Source of the DNA: Acanthochlamys bracteata
Lineage: Eukaryota > Streptophyta > Magnoliopsida > Pandanales > Velloziaceae
Assembly (NCBI GenBank): GCA_019914995.1
Contig: CM034142.1
Coordinates: forward strand, 5,537,031 to 5,601,030
Direction of reading: 5' to 3'
Length of the DNA: 64,000 nt
The notes under the pieces were generated by a model. The model saw only the letters and a list, made by a program, of their open reading frames with translations. It was not told where the DNA came from and ran no database searches. Positions 11,521-22,849 of this stretch are shown in pieces. The translations under genes and the position numbers were made by a program. Each line of letters begins with the position of its first letter. Position 1 is the first letter of the stretch.

Positions 11521-14100
11521 TATGATTTATGTTGTATAAAAAGTAAAATTCAAACTAATAGTTAATGTTTGCTAAATACCAAATGATAATTTATTTTCAG
11601 ATATAAAAGTTTCCAAGCTATGGTTTCAAAACTCACGCTCTATCGAAAGATAAACAAAAGAAAAAATTTCCTTATTATACAAAATAATTAGTTTTTATTC
11701 GATTAAAATTTTATATTAATAAATCATATTATTAGTTAGGTTATAAGCCCAAATAAGCTCTCAATATAATAATAATTCAAGTATTTAATGAAGTGCTTAT
11801 AAGCCGCTTATAGGACTTATTAGAGTTACCTATTGAAATTAACTCCTTATTTCTAAGCCCGGTGTTGATAATAAATGCCTTACTCTAACAATTTAAAAAT
11901 AACGCCTATATTTCTAAATTTTAGGCAAAATGTACATGGTTATTTGAGATTGACCCCAAAATAAATATATAAAAGTTCAAGTTTATTTACATATATGTAA
12001 TTATAAAAATATTTATAAATAAAAAATTTAATGTCAAAATATTAATTATTATTAGAAACTTTAGAAATTAACTATGTTAAAAAATATATTCACAGTAAAG
12101 AAAAATAGATTATATACGAAAATGGATCTACAAATCTAACATATATTGCCCAATATATATTTAAACACATTTTAGTCATTTATATTGTCCTTTATTATAT
12201 AAACATTTTTTATCTAAGTATAATCTTTGGTTATAATTTAAGTAACATATTTTTTATACAAACACTTTTATAAAATAAATTTATTATTTGAATTAACATA
12301 ATTTTTTAGATAACTGGAACATCCTCGAAGAAGAAGAAGAGAGGAGGCACGATTTTCGAAATGATCCATTCTATAATGTATTTTTTGTTTTATTTTTTCT
12401 TCTAGGGAATATTTTAATACCACCAAACTCACTATTTTTCTACGTATGAGTTCGGATCACTTCACATGTTTTAATTGCTAATTGAAACTCTACTTTATTT
12501 TCACACCGAACTCCACTTTCACCAAAACTCCACTCTAAATTTTACTTCTTATGCTTCAGTTAAACCTCGTATTCTACTTTTACTGAATTTCACTTCTCAT
12601 CCAAATTAACTTTTACAAAACTTATTTTAGTAAAAATCACTTTCATGCATTTAAACACGTTTTTAATGGGAAAGTCACTTTCATGCATTTAAACACGTCT
12701 TTAGTGTCTCCGCGTATGATTAATGACATTCTATATTTGTAGGGAAAAGATGTGGGGTTTGAAAATTTTTACGCACTAATGGACACATGGCACAAATTGG
12801 ATAGAATTGATCTTTACCCATAGCAAAAGCATTTTGGAAAGTCCCACACCAATGATACATATGCCTGGGTATTAATCTAATTGGAAAAGATAAACAAAAC
12901 TCTTCTCCAATCGAACGTTTTTTTATTAAGCAAGCCATTTAACCTTTCATTTATTTTTTAATACTTTTCAAAATACCTTTTTCTAATTATCTTGTCTAGC
13001 ATTTTGATTAGAAATGATCAAAGTAACTTTCATTTAGTTTTAACACTAATCTGATCTCACTTACAAACTAAAAACTGATTTTTGCAATCTTGCTGAATGA
13101 TTTTGAATGCATTCGTGAAAATCTCAAGTAAGTATTAATTGAAAAAAATATCATACGTGTTACTTGAAGAAAAAATAACATCAAATGTAAGTTCGACTAT
13201 AATAAAAATTTGCTTGAAAGTTGATAAAAATAAAAAAATTCTGTTAAATACGTACGGGTTCATCAAGGTTGCATAGGAGTGCACAAATTTAATTTATAAT
13301 AGACATTCTAAAATATTTCATGCATCTCTATAGTCTAATAAAGATAGTGATTTCTCATTTAAGTCTTATTAAGATAACTTTTTTTAACATTTTCCTAATA
13401 TTACTCTAAATGATGACTAACTGTGATTTTGTGTTAGATGTAAGTGCGATCCTATTCTATGCTCCCAAGTGCGACCCCGAGTTGCTTGCTCTTGCATTGG
13501 TTGCACAATACAAGGTCATAGTATTGAAAAACTTAATACAACCCATGGTTACACTAGTTTTTCACTAGTCACAATTGGGTTCAATAGGATTGCACGGCAC
13601 AGGGTACGATCCTTAGACTTTTAGATAATAAATCACTATACTTACTAGTTAAAATACAATAAATTTTTGAAAGATTTTAGAATGTTTATCATAAATTAAA
13701 TGTGTGACCTTGCATGTGTGTATTTTTTTAGAATTTATTGTACTTTTATCAACTTTTTCTTTGAATTTTTACTATAGCCAAGCTTTTTTTTAGAATTAAT
13801 TTACTATAGATAGGCATCCCTAATATGTTTTTTGAATTAATATTTATTCGAAATCTTTCGTAGATGCACTCGGAACATGCAAGAAGCTTGAATATTATCA
13901 ATTTTGAGTATTGGAGAGGGCTCAAATTAGTGTTAAAATTTGAATGGTACTTTGATCATTTCTCATCAAAATACTATATAAGATTATTAGATAAAATTAT
14001 TTTAGAAAGATGGCTAGGAAAAACAAAGTTAAAGAGATAAGTGTTTGCTATAAAAAAAAAAAAAACTGTAATCTACTTAAAATCAAACAATGATCTGCTG
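11521..14100. other. Unassigned AT-rich DNA with a short direct repeat
   Basis: No gene was recognised. A 28-bp segment containing TCACTTTCATGCATTTAAAC is duplicated at about 12640 and 12674. A minus-strand frame at 12720-12938 (72 codons) has no recognisable domain. At 13440-13610 short inverted segments (GCGATCCTATTC and AATAGGATTGC) bracket about 150 bp and could be the ends of a small decayed element. Confidence 0.35.
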
Positions 14101-14149
14101 CTTCTCCTCTTGAAAAAGATAAACTGATTTGATAATCAATTTCATTCTC

Positions 14150-14381
14150 TTGAATAACAATGATCTGCTGCTTCTCCTCCTCCGCGTATGATCCCTTCTG
14201 CACCGTTCGCCGCCCTACGCCGTTCTCCGGCGCGCCATGGCGCTGCTCTCGCAGGCAACCACAGCGATCATGCCGGGACAGAGCGTGGTACAATCCCGAC
14301 GGCAGGCGGGTCCCACCGGCGCCCGTCAGGCGTTGGATCGAAGCTGAAAATCTCTGTTCGGTTCCCTTCTCCACAAGCGGT
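14150..14381 (+). other. GC-rich exon-like island ending in a strong splice donor
   Basis: About 200 bp of clearly higher GC content stand out from the AT-rich surroundings. Two overlapping frames are open: one from the Met at 14160 reads VRRPTPFSGAPWRCSRRQ and then YNPDGRRVPPAP; the other starts at 14188. The island ends at a consensus donor, AAGCG|GTAAGAA, near 14381. This is the look of a first coding exon. The Arg/Pro/Gly-rich peptide is compatible with the disordered N-terminus of plant CCR4-like exonucleases, so it could be exon 1 of the gene at 27-41 kb, but the peptide has no diagnostic motif. An exon of an unrelated lost gene is equally possible. A 24-bp segment just upstream (AACAATGATCTGCTGCTTCT-) is duplicated at about 14086 and 14157. 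Confidence 0.35.
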
Positions 14382-14589
14382 AAGAAGTATTCTCAGATGG
14401 AGCCTTAAAATCTGTAAGTTCGTGGTTTTAGGCCCCAATTGGCTGCATCAATGGGCAAGCTTCAGTAAGTAAAAGCGTGGCTGGTAAAGGTGATTCTAGA
14501 GAAGCAGATTCATTTAGCTTCTCTTAACCGTGGTTTCAACCACATTGTAGATAATGCAGGACGTTAAATGTGGTTTAAGAAATGACTAA

Positions 14590-15060
14590 CCAAACACCAA
14601 TAACAACAACAAACTAAGCCTGTATCCTACTTGAGTGGGGTGGGCTATATGAATATGTTTTTTTTCTTTCTGTTCGATAATAAATTAGATTATCTAATCC
14701 TCTAAACCCTTTGCCACCACTCTAGGCCAAGCTAGTTTTTGTCTACCCTTTGTTCTCCTAAATTGTTTGATAGAATCACATCATTTTTATACATTGCAGC
14801 ATTTTGATATCTACGCAAGACATGTCCGAACTACCTAACCCTACTTTTCCTTAGCTTGTTTTTTATCGGCCCAAAAACTGTTTGTTGGCTTATATTTTTA
14901 TTTTATATTTTGTATATTCTAGTGACTTACTCATCCATCTTAGCATTCTCATTTTCTATACGTTTTATCTTATGGACATTTTAACATTTGATAGCCCAAG
15001 ACTCATTACTCTATAACATTAAAGGCCGAAAGGTGTTCTATAAAACCGACATTTATTTTA
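14590..15060 (-). mobile_element. RTE-type LINE 3' end, truncated
   Basis: On the plus strand the segment begins with CAATAACAACAACAAACTAA and then a GAGTGGGGTGGGCTATATG motif. Read on the minus strand this is the familiar plant RTE 3' terminus, a CCCACT-containing segment running into a (TTG)n tail. Upstream on the minus strand, at about 14930, MRMLRWMSKSLEYTKY-like sequence matches the MRMLRWM motif near the C-terminus of RTE reverse-transcriptase ORFs. Stops are frequent. Only the last few hundred bases of the element remain, as expected from 5'-truncated target-primed insertion. Confidence 0.7.
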
Positions 15061-17014
15061 TCGTTAAAGGATTTTCTTATTATATAAAATTCTTGTAGCA
15101 CCTCGTCATTTCATTAATTATTGTTTAATCTTATGTATAAGATCTTATTCAGTTCTTCTTTATGAATAACCAAACCTAAATATTGTGATTTATATCTCTC
15201 ATGAGTCATGTTTGTGGTTTCTTTTCTGAATTTTTGGACAATTGTTTAATTCTTGTCCAAGTTTGTGAAATTCAAGTTAATATATCTATGTGTGTGTGTG
15301 TGTGGAGATTCATTTATTTTCTATTTTTCTGAAAGGTTTTGGGTAGTTTAATTGTTGTGTTATTACTACGGTTGGGAATAAACATGTTTTCTAGTGAAAT
15401 CAAGAGCAGAAAATATTCAGGAATCAGGTGACTTGCCATGAACTTGTAGATAGCTACTGCTAGAATATGCTGATCACTATGTTTCAAATTAAACACAAGG
15501 ATATTTGTCGAAGTAATATGGAGCTGGAAAACTATTTGAAATATCAGAGATGTTTAAATAGTTAATAAAAAATACAAATAGATATTAATCTTAAAGTTGA
15601 ACTGAGAAACATAATGCAAGTTAAATTCAATACATGTTGCAGTAAAACTAAAAAGAGGAATTAATGGTAAATCAGAGGTTGATAGTTTGGAAAACTGTAA
15701 TTAATATCCTCCTAGATACTTAATTGGGGTGTAATGCAAGGTGGTCCTCAAACCTCTCCTAGAGATACACTAATCCAAGCTAAATGTAGCATGGAATGGC
15801 ATTGGTCTTAGAATCTAGTTCGCAATTGTTAGATTAGAATAGATTTGCTCGAAAAGCAAGATAGACCATATTTTTTGTGAATGCAACAAAAGTGTAGAAC
15901 TAGCTTTTATAACTGAAATTGATTCAGCACCCATAATCGAAGTGGAGGAGACAATATATAGTATGGGCTCAATATGAGATTGAGACTTTATTTGGTTTGA
16001 GAGGAAATGAGGGAAAAGAAAATATTCTCTTTTTATGGTTTGGTTGAGGAGAAATAGGAGGAGAAAAGAAAAGAATTCTCCTTCTAACATGATAGAGATT
16101 GGACTAAACCAGTATTCATCCATTGGATTAATTGATATTAAGTTAGACTAGAGTCTAATTATTTACGTGTTTTAATTGCTCTAATTTATGTTAAGTTAGA
16201 CTAAGGTTCAATTAGTTGGGAGTTTTAATTTGTTTAGAAGTTTCAGTTGTAACAGTTGTTGGTATTCTAGTTTCATTTGGTTTAGAAGTAGTATTAGGAT
16301 ATTTAGGAAGTTAGCAAATTTATTTAAAGAGTTGTAAATTTGTACTCATGCTCGATTAACGAATTCTTGAGTCTTTGTTAAGAATAAGGAGGTGCTTACT
16401 CTCTTTAACGAGTTATAGGTGTGGTAAAACCTTAATCTTCGAGATGTAGACTCGCTCCAATGAGTTGAAGGTGAAATAGTGGCCTAAAATCCTATATATT
16501 ATTTGGATTTTCTTTCAAGAGGGAGTGAAAAGTTAATTTCTTTAAGTAAAATAAAATTGTCTCATCACTTTGAAATCAATAATATCTCTCTATCATATGG
16601 GCAGAGTCTTCAATAGACCAAACTGGTGCTGAATGATGTTTCTTGGGAAGCCTTAAACTTCTTTAGGACAAAGAATCCTAAGCTTTCTAGTTGTCTTTAA
16701 CTTTCTTCAAGACTCTTAAGATCCGCTTAAAGATAAAAAATCTTAAGTAATAGTGTAGATGAGTATACAAGCTTGTTAATTATGACTTATTGTAGGACTA
16801 ACTCTTCAAGCCACTTCGATTTTTCCCCCTGCGCTAGTCGAAATCACCTAAGTCAATAAAACTTAAATCTTTGAATCAACTTCTTATTTTGCAAATATAA
16901 GGGATGAATGAAGTTTAGCTGGTTTGCTTCCATGAGTTTTGAACATAAATACTTGTAACAAAAATTAACATAGAGTGGGGTTTGCCCCTATCCCCAAGAA
17001 ACTAATATATCTCT

Positions 17015-17095
17015 CTATATATATATACATATATAGATATATATATATACATACATATATATACATATATATATATATATACATACATATATGGT
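17015..17095. repeat. (TA)n microsatellite in the left arm
   Basis: Alternating TA/CATA sequence lies exactly between the outer and inner parts of the left arm. A larger (TA)n tract sits at the mirror position of the right arm (23836-23942), so the tract was present before the arms were duplicated. Confidence 0.85.
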
Positions 17096-17499
17096 AACCG
17101 CTATGTACACATTGTGCACTGTTCGTGCATATTGTGTACATTAATTCTCAGCCGTTCGATCACGAGCGAGCGGCTGAGATTCAACAAACCACGGACGCGG
17201 GTTTGATCCCGTTCGAAGGGCACGCTGGTCATTTCGCGTGCCATTCTGATGGGATTTTTTTTTTTCTTTTTTCTATTTTCATTTCTTCCCTTCACGCGTT
17301 CGTCTCTCCCTCCGGGCTCCCGCGATCGCCCGGAGGGAGAGACGAAACCCCTAGCACCGAATGTTTCTCCTAAAATCATCTTATTTTTTCGATTTTCAAA
17401 CCCATTTTCTCTTTTCAAGCAGCCGATTGAAACCCCTAGCACCGAATCCCGCGGCGAAACATCGTCGTTACCGGCCGACGATCGTCATTAGGAGCACAA

Positions 17500-17966
17500 A
17501 AAGTTCTCTTCCCCAACTTCTTCTAATCGTGCTCGATTGATCAATTTCATCAATCGCCGCACTGAGCACATTATTCGCTGCGGGATCCGGTAAGCTGAAA
17601 TTTTTTTTTTTATTTTTAATTACTTTCATCTATTTCGTTCTTAGTTGATTAATTTCATCATGATTCTACTAATTTGCATTCTTTTTTATATTTTTCTTGA
17701 ATTTTTGTGTTTTTTCAGCTCGGGTGGCTCTGAGAGTGGGGTAGAAGAAGATGCGGGTATTTCAATTTCAATTGCAGGCATTTGATTTCGATTTCTGTTT
17801 GACGTCAATTACCTTTTTTCATCTGTTTGATTTTAATTCCAATAGAAACAAAATTTTCATATCATTCCTATGTTTTCTGCAGATGAACGGATATAGTAAA
17901 GATAAGATGAAGACTGGAACGGAAGAGCCTATTGCTTTTGTTTTAGATTTTTTCTTTCTTTCATGA
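17500..17966 (+). promoter_or_regulatory. Exon-like leader sequence in the left arm, pointing into the element
   Basis: Within the left terminal repeat, consensus splice sites define a leader pattern: GGATCCG|GTAAGC at about 17591, TTTTTTCAG|CTCGGG at about 17719, and CTGCAG|ATGAACGG at about 17882 followed by the short frame MNGYSKDKMKTGTEEP that closes at 17966. The mirror copy in the right arm points toward the transposase gene, where it could serve as promoter and 5' leader. This left copy points into the core from the other side, with only repeats ahead of it. Transcription is inferred, not shown. Confidence 0.45.
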
Positions 17967-18089
17967 TTTTAGGAATTCAGTTGTGGAAGCTGTCCAGTGA
18001 AAATGGACACTAGAAACTGTCCAGTGAGCGTCCAATTTGTTGATAAGGTTCTTTCTATGTATGTTTTTAAGGCTGTCGATGTTAATTAA

Positions 18090-18730
18090 ATGGTCCAGTG
18101 AATGTTTTATTTGATTGTAATGGTTCAGAAAGTTGTTGGCTTGGCATTTGAATGGAATGTAAATGGCTTTGACATTTGTAGTGGATGTAATTATTCTCTT
18201 CACGTGAATGCATCAGTGAATGTTCAGTGTAGAATGCACATGTTCTGGATGAGTGTATGTTTGAACAGAACAGAATATTTGAATGCATGCCAATGTTCTG
18301 TTTGAGTGAATGTTTAAATAGAACAGAACTTCTGAATGCATCACTGGCTATATTCAAGTGGAGCTAAATGTGCAGTTCAGTGAATTTGAATGAAAAATTT
18401 AGGTGAATGCATCATTTTGAGCTATGTAATTGTAAATACAATGCTCAAGTGGAGCTATGTTTAAGTGAATGCAAGTGTGAGCTATTCAAGTGTGAATGCT
18501 CATTGTGAGCTATGTAATTGTAAATGTAATGCTCAAGTGGAGCTATATTTAAGTGAATATAAGTGTGAGATATGCAAGTGAATGTAAGTGTGAATGCTTA
18601 TTGCGAGTTATGTAATTGTGAATGTAATGCTCAAATAGATCGGGTTTTAGTGAATGCAAGTGTGAGCTAATGCAAATGAAGTTCAAATATGAATGCAATG
18701 CTCAAGTGAGCTATGATTAGTGAATACAAG
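18090..18730. repeat. Subterminal minisatellite of the MULE core
   Basis: Degenerate repeats built from AAGTGTGAGCTATG, GAATGCTCATTGTGAGCTAT, TGTAATTGTAAATGTAATGC and TCAAGTGGAGCTAT motifs run for about 350 bp (18380-18730). They are preceded by TGAATGCATCA-type repeats and paired ACAGAACAGAAT segments. Related TGATGCATTACA-type repeats in the opposite orientation lie at 22690-22850 beside the right arm, so these are paired subterminal repeats of the element. Confidence 0.65.
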
Positions 18731-18744
18731 TGTCAGGCATAGAT

Positions 18745-19612
18745 TTTTAGATCTTTTTTTTTCTATTTTTTCATTTAATTGGTTTTTTTATTATTTTTCT
18801 TTCACTTTTTTTTCGCTGTTTTTTTTCACTTTTTTATTTCACTGCTTTTTCTACTGTCTATTTTTCATTGTCTTTTTTCAATGTTTTTTTTTCCCACTTT
18901 TCCCATTTCACTGCTTTTTTCATTATTTTTTTTCAATTCTTTTTCCACTATTTCTTTTTCATTTTTATTTTACTTCTTTTTTTCACTTTTTTTTTCATTG
19001 TCTTTTTTCACTCTTTTTTCCCATTTCACTGTTTTTTTCTCTTTTTTTTTATTTCATTGTTTTTTTTTCATTTTTCCCATTTTACTGTTTTTTTCTTTTT
19101 TTACTTCTTTTTTCACTGTTTCTTTTTTATATTTTTATTTCACTGTTTTTTCCATTTTTTTTCATTGTCTTTTTTCACTATTTTTTTTTCTTTTTTCCCA
19201 TTTCACTGTTTTTTTGTCTTTTTTTTATTTCACTATTTTTTTTTCATTTTCCCATTTTACTGTTTTTTTCTTTTTTTTACTTCTTTTTTCACTGTTTCTT
19301 TTTTATTTTTTTTATTTCACTGTTTTTTTCCACTTTTTTCCATTGTCTTTTTTCACTGTATTTTTCATTTTCTTTATATCACTGCTTTTTTTTTCCACTT
19401 CATTTTTCATCGAGTTTTTTCACTGTTTTTCTTTTTCATTTTTTCCGTTTCACTGTTTTTTTCTTATTATTTTTATTTCACTGCTTTCTTCCACTGTATT
19501 TTTTCCACATTTTCCATTTCACTGTTTTTTTTAATTTATTTCACTGCTTTATTCACTGTTTTTTTTTCACTGTTTTGGCTTAACTTTTTTTTTATTTCAC
19601 TTTAATTTTTTT
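18745..19612 (+). repeat. Pyrimidine (T/C)-rich minisatellite, TTTCACTG(T)n motif
   Basis: About 870 bp are made almost entirely of T runs separated by CACTG, CATTTCACTG and CATTGTC islands. One block starting CCCATTTTACTGTTTTTTTC at about 19076 recurs almost unchanged at about 19251, showing a higher-order period near 175 bp. The absence of A-starting stop codons keeps three overlapping frames open for 245-287 codons of Phe/Ser/Leu; these are artefacts of composition and not proteins. On the minus strand the tract is an A/G-rich sequence immediately downstream of the transposase gene. Confidence 0.85.
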
Positions 19613-19752
19613 ACTTTTTGGAAATGCACATAGAAAGTATAATAATTGAACATCACAGTTGCATATAACAAATTGTTCCTATACAGTGCAACTTAATAAG
19701 ATTGGATACAACATCCAAATGCTTTCAAAAATGTCAAAATAAATTCATCATC

Positions 19753-22173
19753 TTACTCTAAATTAATAGCTAGCTCTTCTTCTTCACTAGTATCTTCGCA
19801 TTCACCATCATCTCTATTTTTGTCCTCAGCATAATCTCTTCCAAAAACTATCAATTAAAATTGATAACAAATGTTAAGAAAAAAGTTTGAATTAAAAAAA
19901 GAAGGTATATTACTAATCAAAGCTAAGGAAACAATTATACTTACTTGTCTTATTCTTTCTATTTGGATTTTCAGGACAATTTCGTTTGTCATGTTGAACA
20001 CCATACTTGTTACAGTACGTGCATTTTCTGCCTATCTTTGCTTTTGCTTTTACAGTGGCTTTCTCCAAACCTCCTTTTATTCTATTATTACTCTTATAAT
20101 TTGTTCCTTCTTTTTTTCTTCCCTTAGTTTGTGAGATATGAGGATTCAATAGTAAGACTTGAGATGCATAAACTGAAACTTGTAAATTATCATTGGCAGT
20201 ACATGAGTTGGCAACTGGAATGCTAATATGGACATTAGTGTTCTTTACTTCTCTAAGCCGCTTTGTTGTTTCTTCTAATGCTTTTAATAAAATTTTATAC
20301 CCCTCGTCGGTTTCAACGGCTTCGTAAACCAATTGGTTGCAAACCATCTGTAGATGTGTTGTTCTCAGTAACTCAACATTTTTATGCCCACTTACAGAAC
20401 AACAATCATATTTAGCTCTATATTTATTTGCCCCCTTCTTCCAACGCTGAAGATTAAAGTGATTTGGTATTTCTATATCTCGATTTAGAAAAACCTTCAC
20501 AAGATGTCCACAAGGAATCCCCATAAACTCAAAAAGTTTGCATTCACAGTTACCTTTCTTTGTTGTTGGATTGAACTTCACCTTCCACTCACGCAGATCA
20601 CCTTCCAGTCTAGACTTATAAATATAAGTCGTGTAGCCGTCACTATCCTTTTCATCGTCATGCAGAACATACTCGATTTGAGCTTTTTCAAATTCTTGTT
20701 TGAACCTATCATACACATCTCTCGTGTACAATTTTGCTGCACTTTTTAAGATAAATGCATTCCTTTCAACAATGCGACACGAGTGTTCACTCGTATAATC
20801 TTCTTTCTTTTCTTTCTCAGTAATTTTTTTCAAGCACTTTTCATTCTTCAACACAAACTCTCTAAGAGTTGTTGTCGACCGGAAAATTTTTTTGTAAATA
20901 CCATTCATACCTTCGGAGCGTCCGGTAGTATTCATACCGGCATAGAAAGTATCCAAGTGATAGACGGGTGCCCATTTTTGTCTAATCTCATATATTTCTT
21001 TGAGCCACATATTCTCATGCAATCTATATGTACACAGTAATTTTTTCCACTGAATCTCAAAAATGCTAGGAGTATAACTTTCTCTAATATAGCTCTTCAT
21101 GTCTTTTTTGAATTTTGAGCTTTTGAAATACACATGTGAAAATTTTTCGGCAAACTTTTTCATAATATGCCACAAACAAAATCTATGACGTGTATTAGGG
21201 AATACCTTCGCAACAGCTGCAGTCATAGCTCTATCTTGATCTGTGATAATTGAACATGGAGTATTACCGTCCATAGCTGCAAGCCATGTCTCAAAGAGCC
21301 ACTGAAAGGATTCTTCTGTCTCATCTAAAAGTAGTGCACAACCAAACTGGATTGATTGCATATGATGGTTGACTCCAATGAATGGTGCAAATAGCATTTC
21401 GTACACATTCGTGCGGTATGTAGTGTCAAAGAATACCACATCACCAAAATACTGAAACTGTGTGCGTGATCTACCATCTATCCAAAAAAAATTAATTGCC
21501 CTTGACTCTTCATCCATCTGTATTGCATAAAAAAAATTTGGGTCTTCTGTACACTTTCTTTTAAAGAAATTCAAAGCTGCGGTGCCATTGATAGGTTTTT
21601 TGTATTCCTTCGAGCGACACAAATGATTCCAACAGTCTCTGTTATCAAAACCATGCTGAGGTCCGTCAAATATATCAGCAATCTTAGTGACGGGTATGTA
21701 TCTCGAAATGAATCGATCAATATTTTAGCTGCAACGGGCAAATTTTTGCAAACAGGCATACGCATTCTTTTAGCCGGGCTAACTAGGTCATGATTGTGCT
21801 GACCTTCATAACCTACCACTTTCCACAATCCATTAATTTGCTTTTTCACTCTCATTGTTGTAGAGCATCCGCATTTCGCCGTACTTGTGTTTCTGTTTCT
21901 TTTTACTTCTTTCTCAAATCCATCATTTGTCTTTTCCGATCTCCGGCTTCTGTGGTGTCCATAACGATCACAAGTCATTTGACAGATAGTGACTTCATCA
22001 GAATGAGATCATGTCTTTTCCGTAGATCGGGTAACAGCACTAAATCCCACGGCTTTCCCATAATTTATATAGAATTATTTTGCAACTTCAAGACTTTCAA
22101 ATGTCATCCCTAAGCACGGTGACTTATCGTTCTCGTTGCGTATGTTTAGAGTTGGAAGGAAAGAAGAATCCAT
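19753..22173 (-). pseudogene. FAR1/FRS-type MULE transposase, two in-frame stops and one frameshift
   Basis: The start Met at 22173 follows a TTTTCAG acceptor-like site; the protein begins MDSSFLPTLN. An N-terminal FAR1 zinc-binding domain (GMTFESLEVAK, then AKCGCSTTMRV and GQHNHDL) runs from 22110 to about 21780. The MULE transposase core (FFDTTYRTN with the first Asp, SIITDQDRAM with the second Asp, CLWHIMKKF, then TTGRSEGMN with a likely catalytic Glu) spans about 21430-20880. A SWIM finger (CECKLFEFMGIPCGHL) lies near 20500 and a zinc knuckle (CTYCNKYGVQHDKRNC) near 20000. A 97-bp intron (19848-19944, GTAAGT...GATAG) joins in phase to a last exon encoding an acidic tail (CEDTSEEEELAINLE). 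Defects: TAA at 22077-22075, TGA at 22011-22009, and a frameshift at about 21705-21716 between the FAR1 part and the core. Apart from these the reading is excellent, so inactivation is recent. FAR1/FHY3-type plant transcription factors derive from this family, but the terminal repeats and stops mark this copy as a transposon. Confidence 0.88.
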
Positions 22174-22849
22174 TTGACAATCTGAAAATTCAAAAAAAAA
22201 AAAAAGTGTAAGCAACATCGTCTCTTTGTCAACAGTGAAGGAAATATAGGATCGTGAATTTCATGTCTTGGACGTGAAATACCTGTGTTGAAGTGTGCCA
22301 TTGGAGAGGAAGAAGAGAAGATAATGAAAAAAATAAAATAAAACAGAGATGAATAGAGAGCTGAACAGAGAGCAAAAACAGAGAGCTGCATCCTTCCCGC
22401 GCAGGAACAGAGAAGAAAAAATTTCAGCGGGAAAGAAATGCATGTTATTGCTAATGATATAAATACCCTTTATAAGTGATGTCTTCTCTGTTCTGTTTTC
22501 TTCTTTAGTTTCTCATCTTTCAATTTTTTCTTTGTTACGTGAAAGAGTAACCCAGATATGTACATCCGTTCCATGCACAGCTATATTGAAATCTTAACAA
22601 TCCATTGCATTGAAAACTATATGTAATCTCCACCATATCAAACAAGTTTTGAACAAAAACAGAATTTTTATTTCATATAACATTACATTTCATTCGCTGA
22701 TGCATCAGAAGCCCAATTGGAACAAAAACAAAACCTTTTATTTAACATTACTTCATCGATGATTACATTCACTGATGCATTACATTTTTCAAACAAAAAC
22801 AACACATTTACATAGCATCATCTTCACTGATGTATTACAATTTTCAAAC
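22174..22849. other. 5' region of the MULE gene with subterminal repeats
   Basis: This interval separates the transposase start from the right arm. At 22690-22850 it contains imperfect tandem units of about 60 bp, CACTGATGCATTACA followed by TTTTCAAACAAAAACA, which mirror repeats next to the left arm. It probably holds the intron joining the leader in the right arm to the TTTTCAG acceptor at about 22182. The AT-rich 22440-22560 segment shows no clear core promoter. Confidence 0.4.

Larger units (their letters stand above)
15313..18068. repeat. Left arm of the 10.3-kb palindrome
   Basis: This segment is the inverted copy of 22850-25647. The outer part (15313-17040) carries non-transposase sequence that resembles a decayed LTR and its flank. 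A (TA)n tract at 17015-17095 follows. The inner part (about 17103-18068) begins GTACACATTGTGCACTGTTC, looks like a MULE terminal repeat, and contains exon-like sequence. Matching frames in the two arms (for example the 15314-15496 minus and 25449-25646 plus peptides, both containing DQHILAVAIYKFMASHLIPE) show the arms are close to 95% identical by eye. Similarity stops abruptly at 15313, next to a (TG)n run. Confidence 0.9.

Noticed and set aside
18720-19605. Three overlapping plus-strand frames of 245-287 codons, Phe/Ser-rich
   Set aside because: They arise from a T-rich minisatellite lacking A and G in stop positions; all three frames are open, which is a sign of composition, not coding.
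19753-22173. Interpretation as a domesticated FAR1/FRS transcription factor gene
   Set aside because: It lies between long inverted arms and carries two stops and a frameshift in an otherwise well-preserved frame, as expected for a recently dead transposon.
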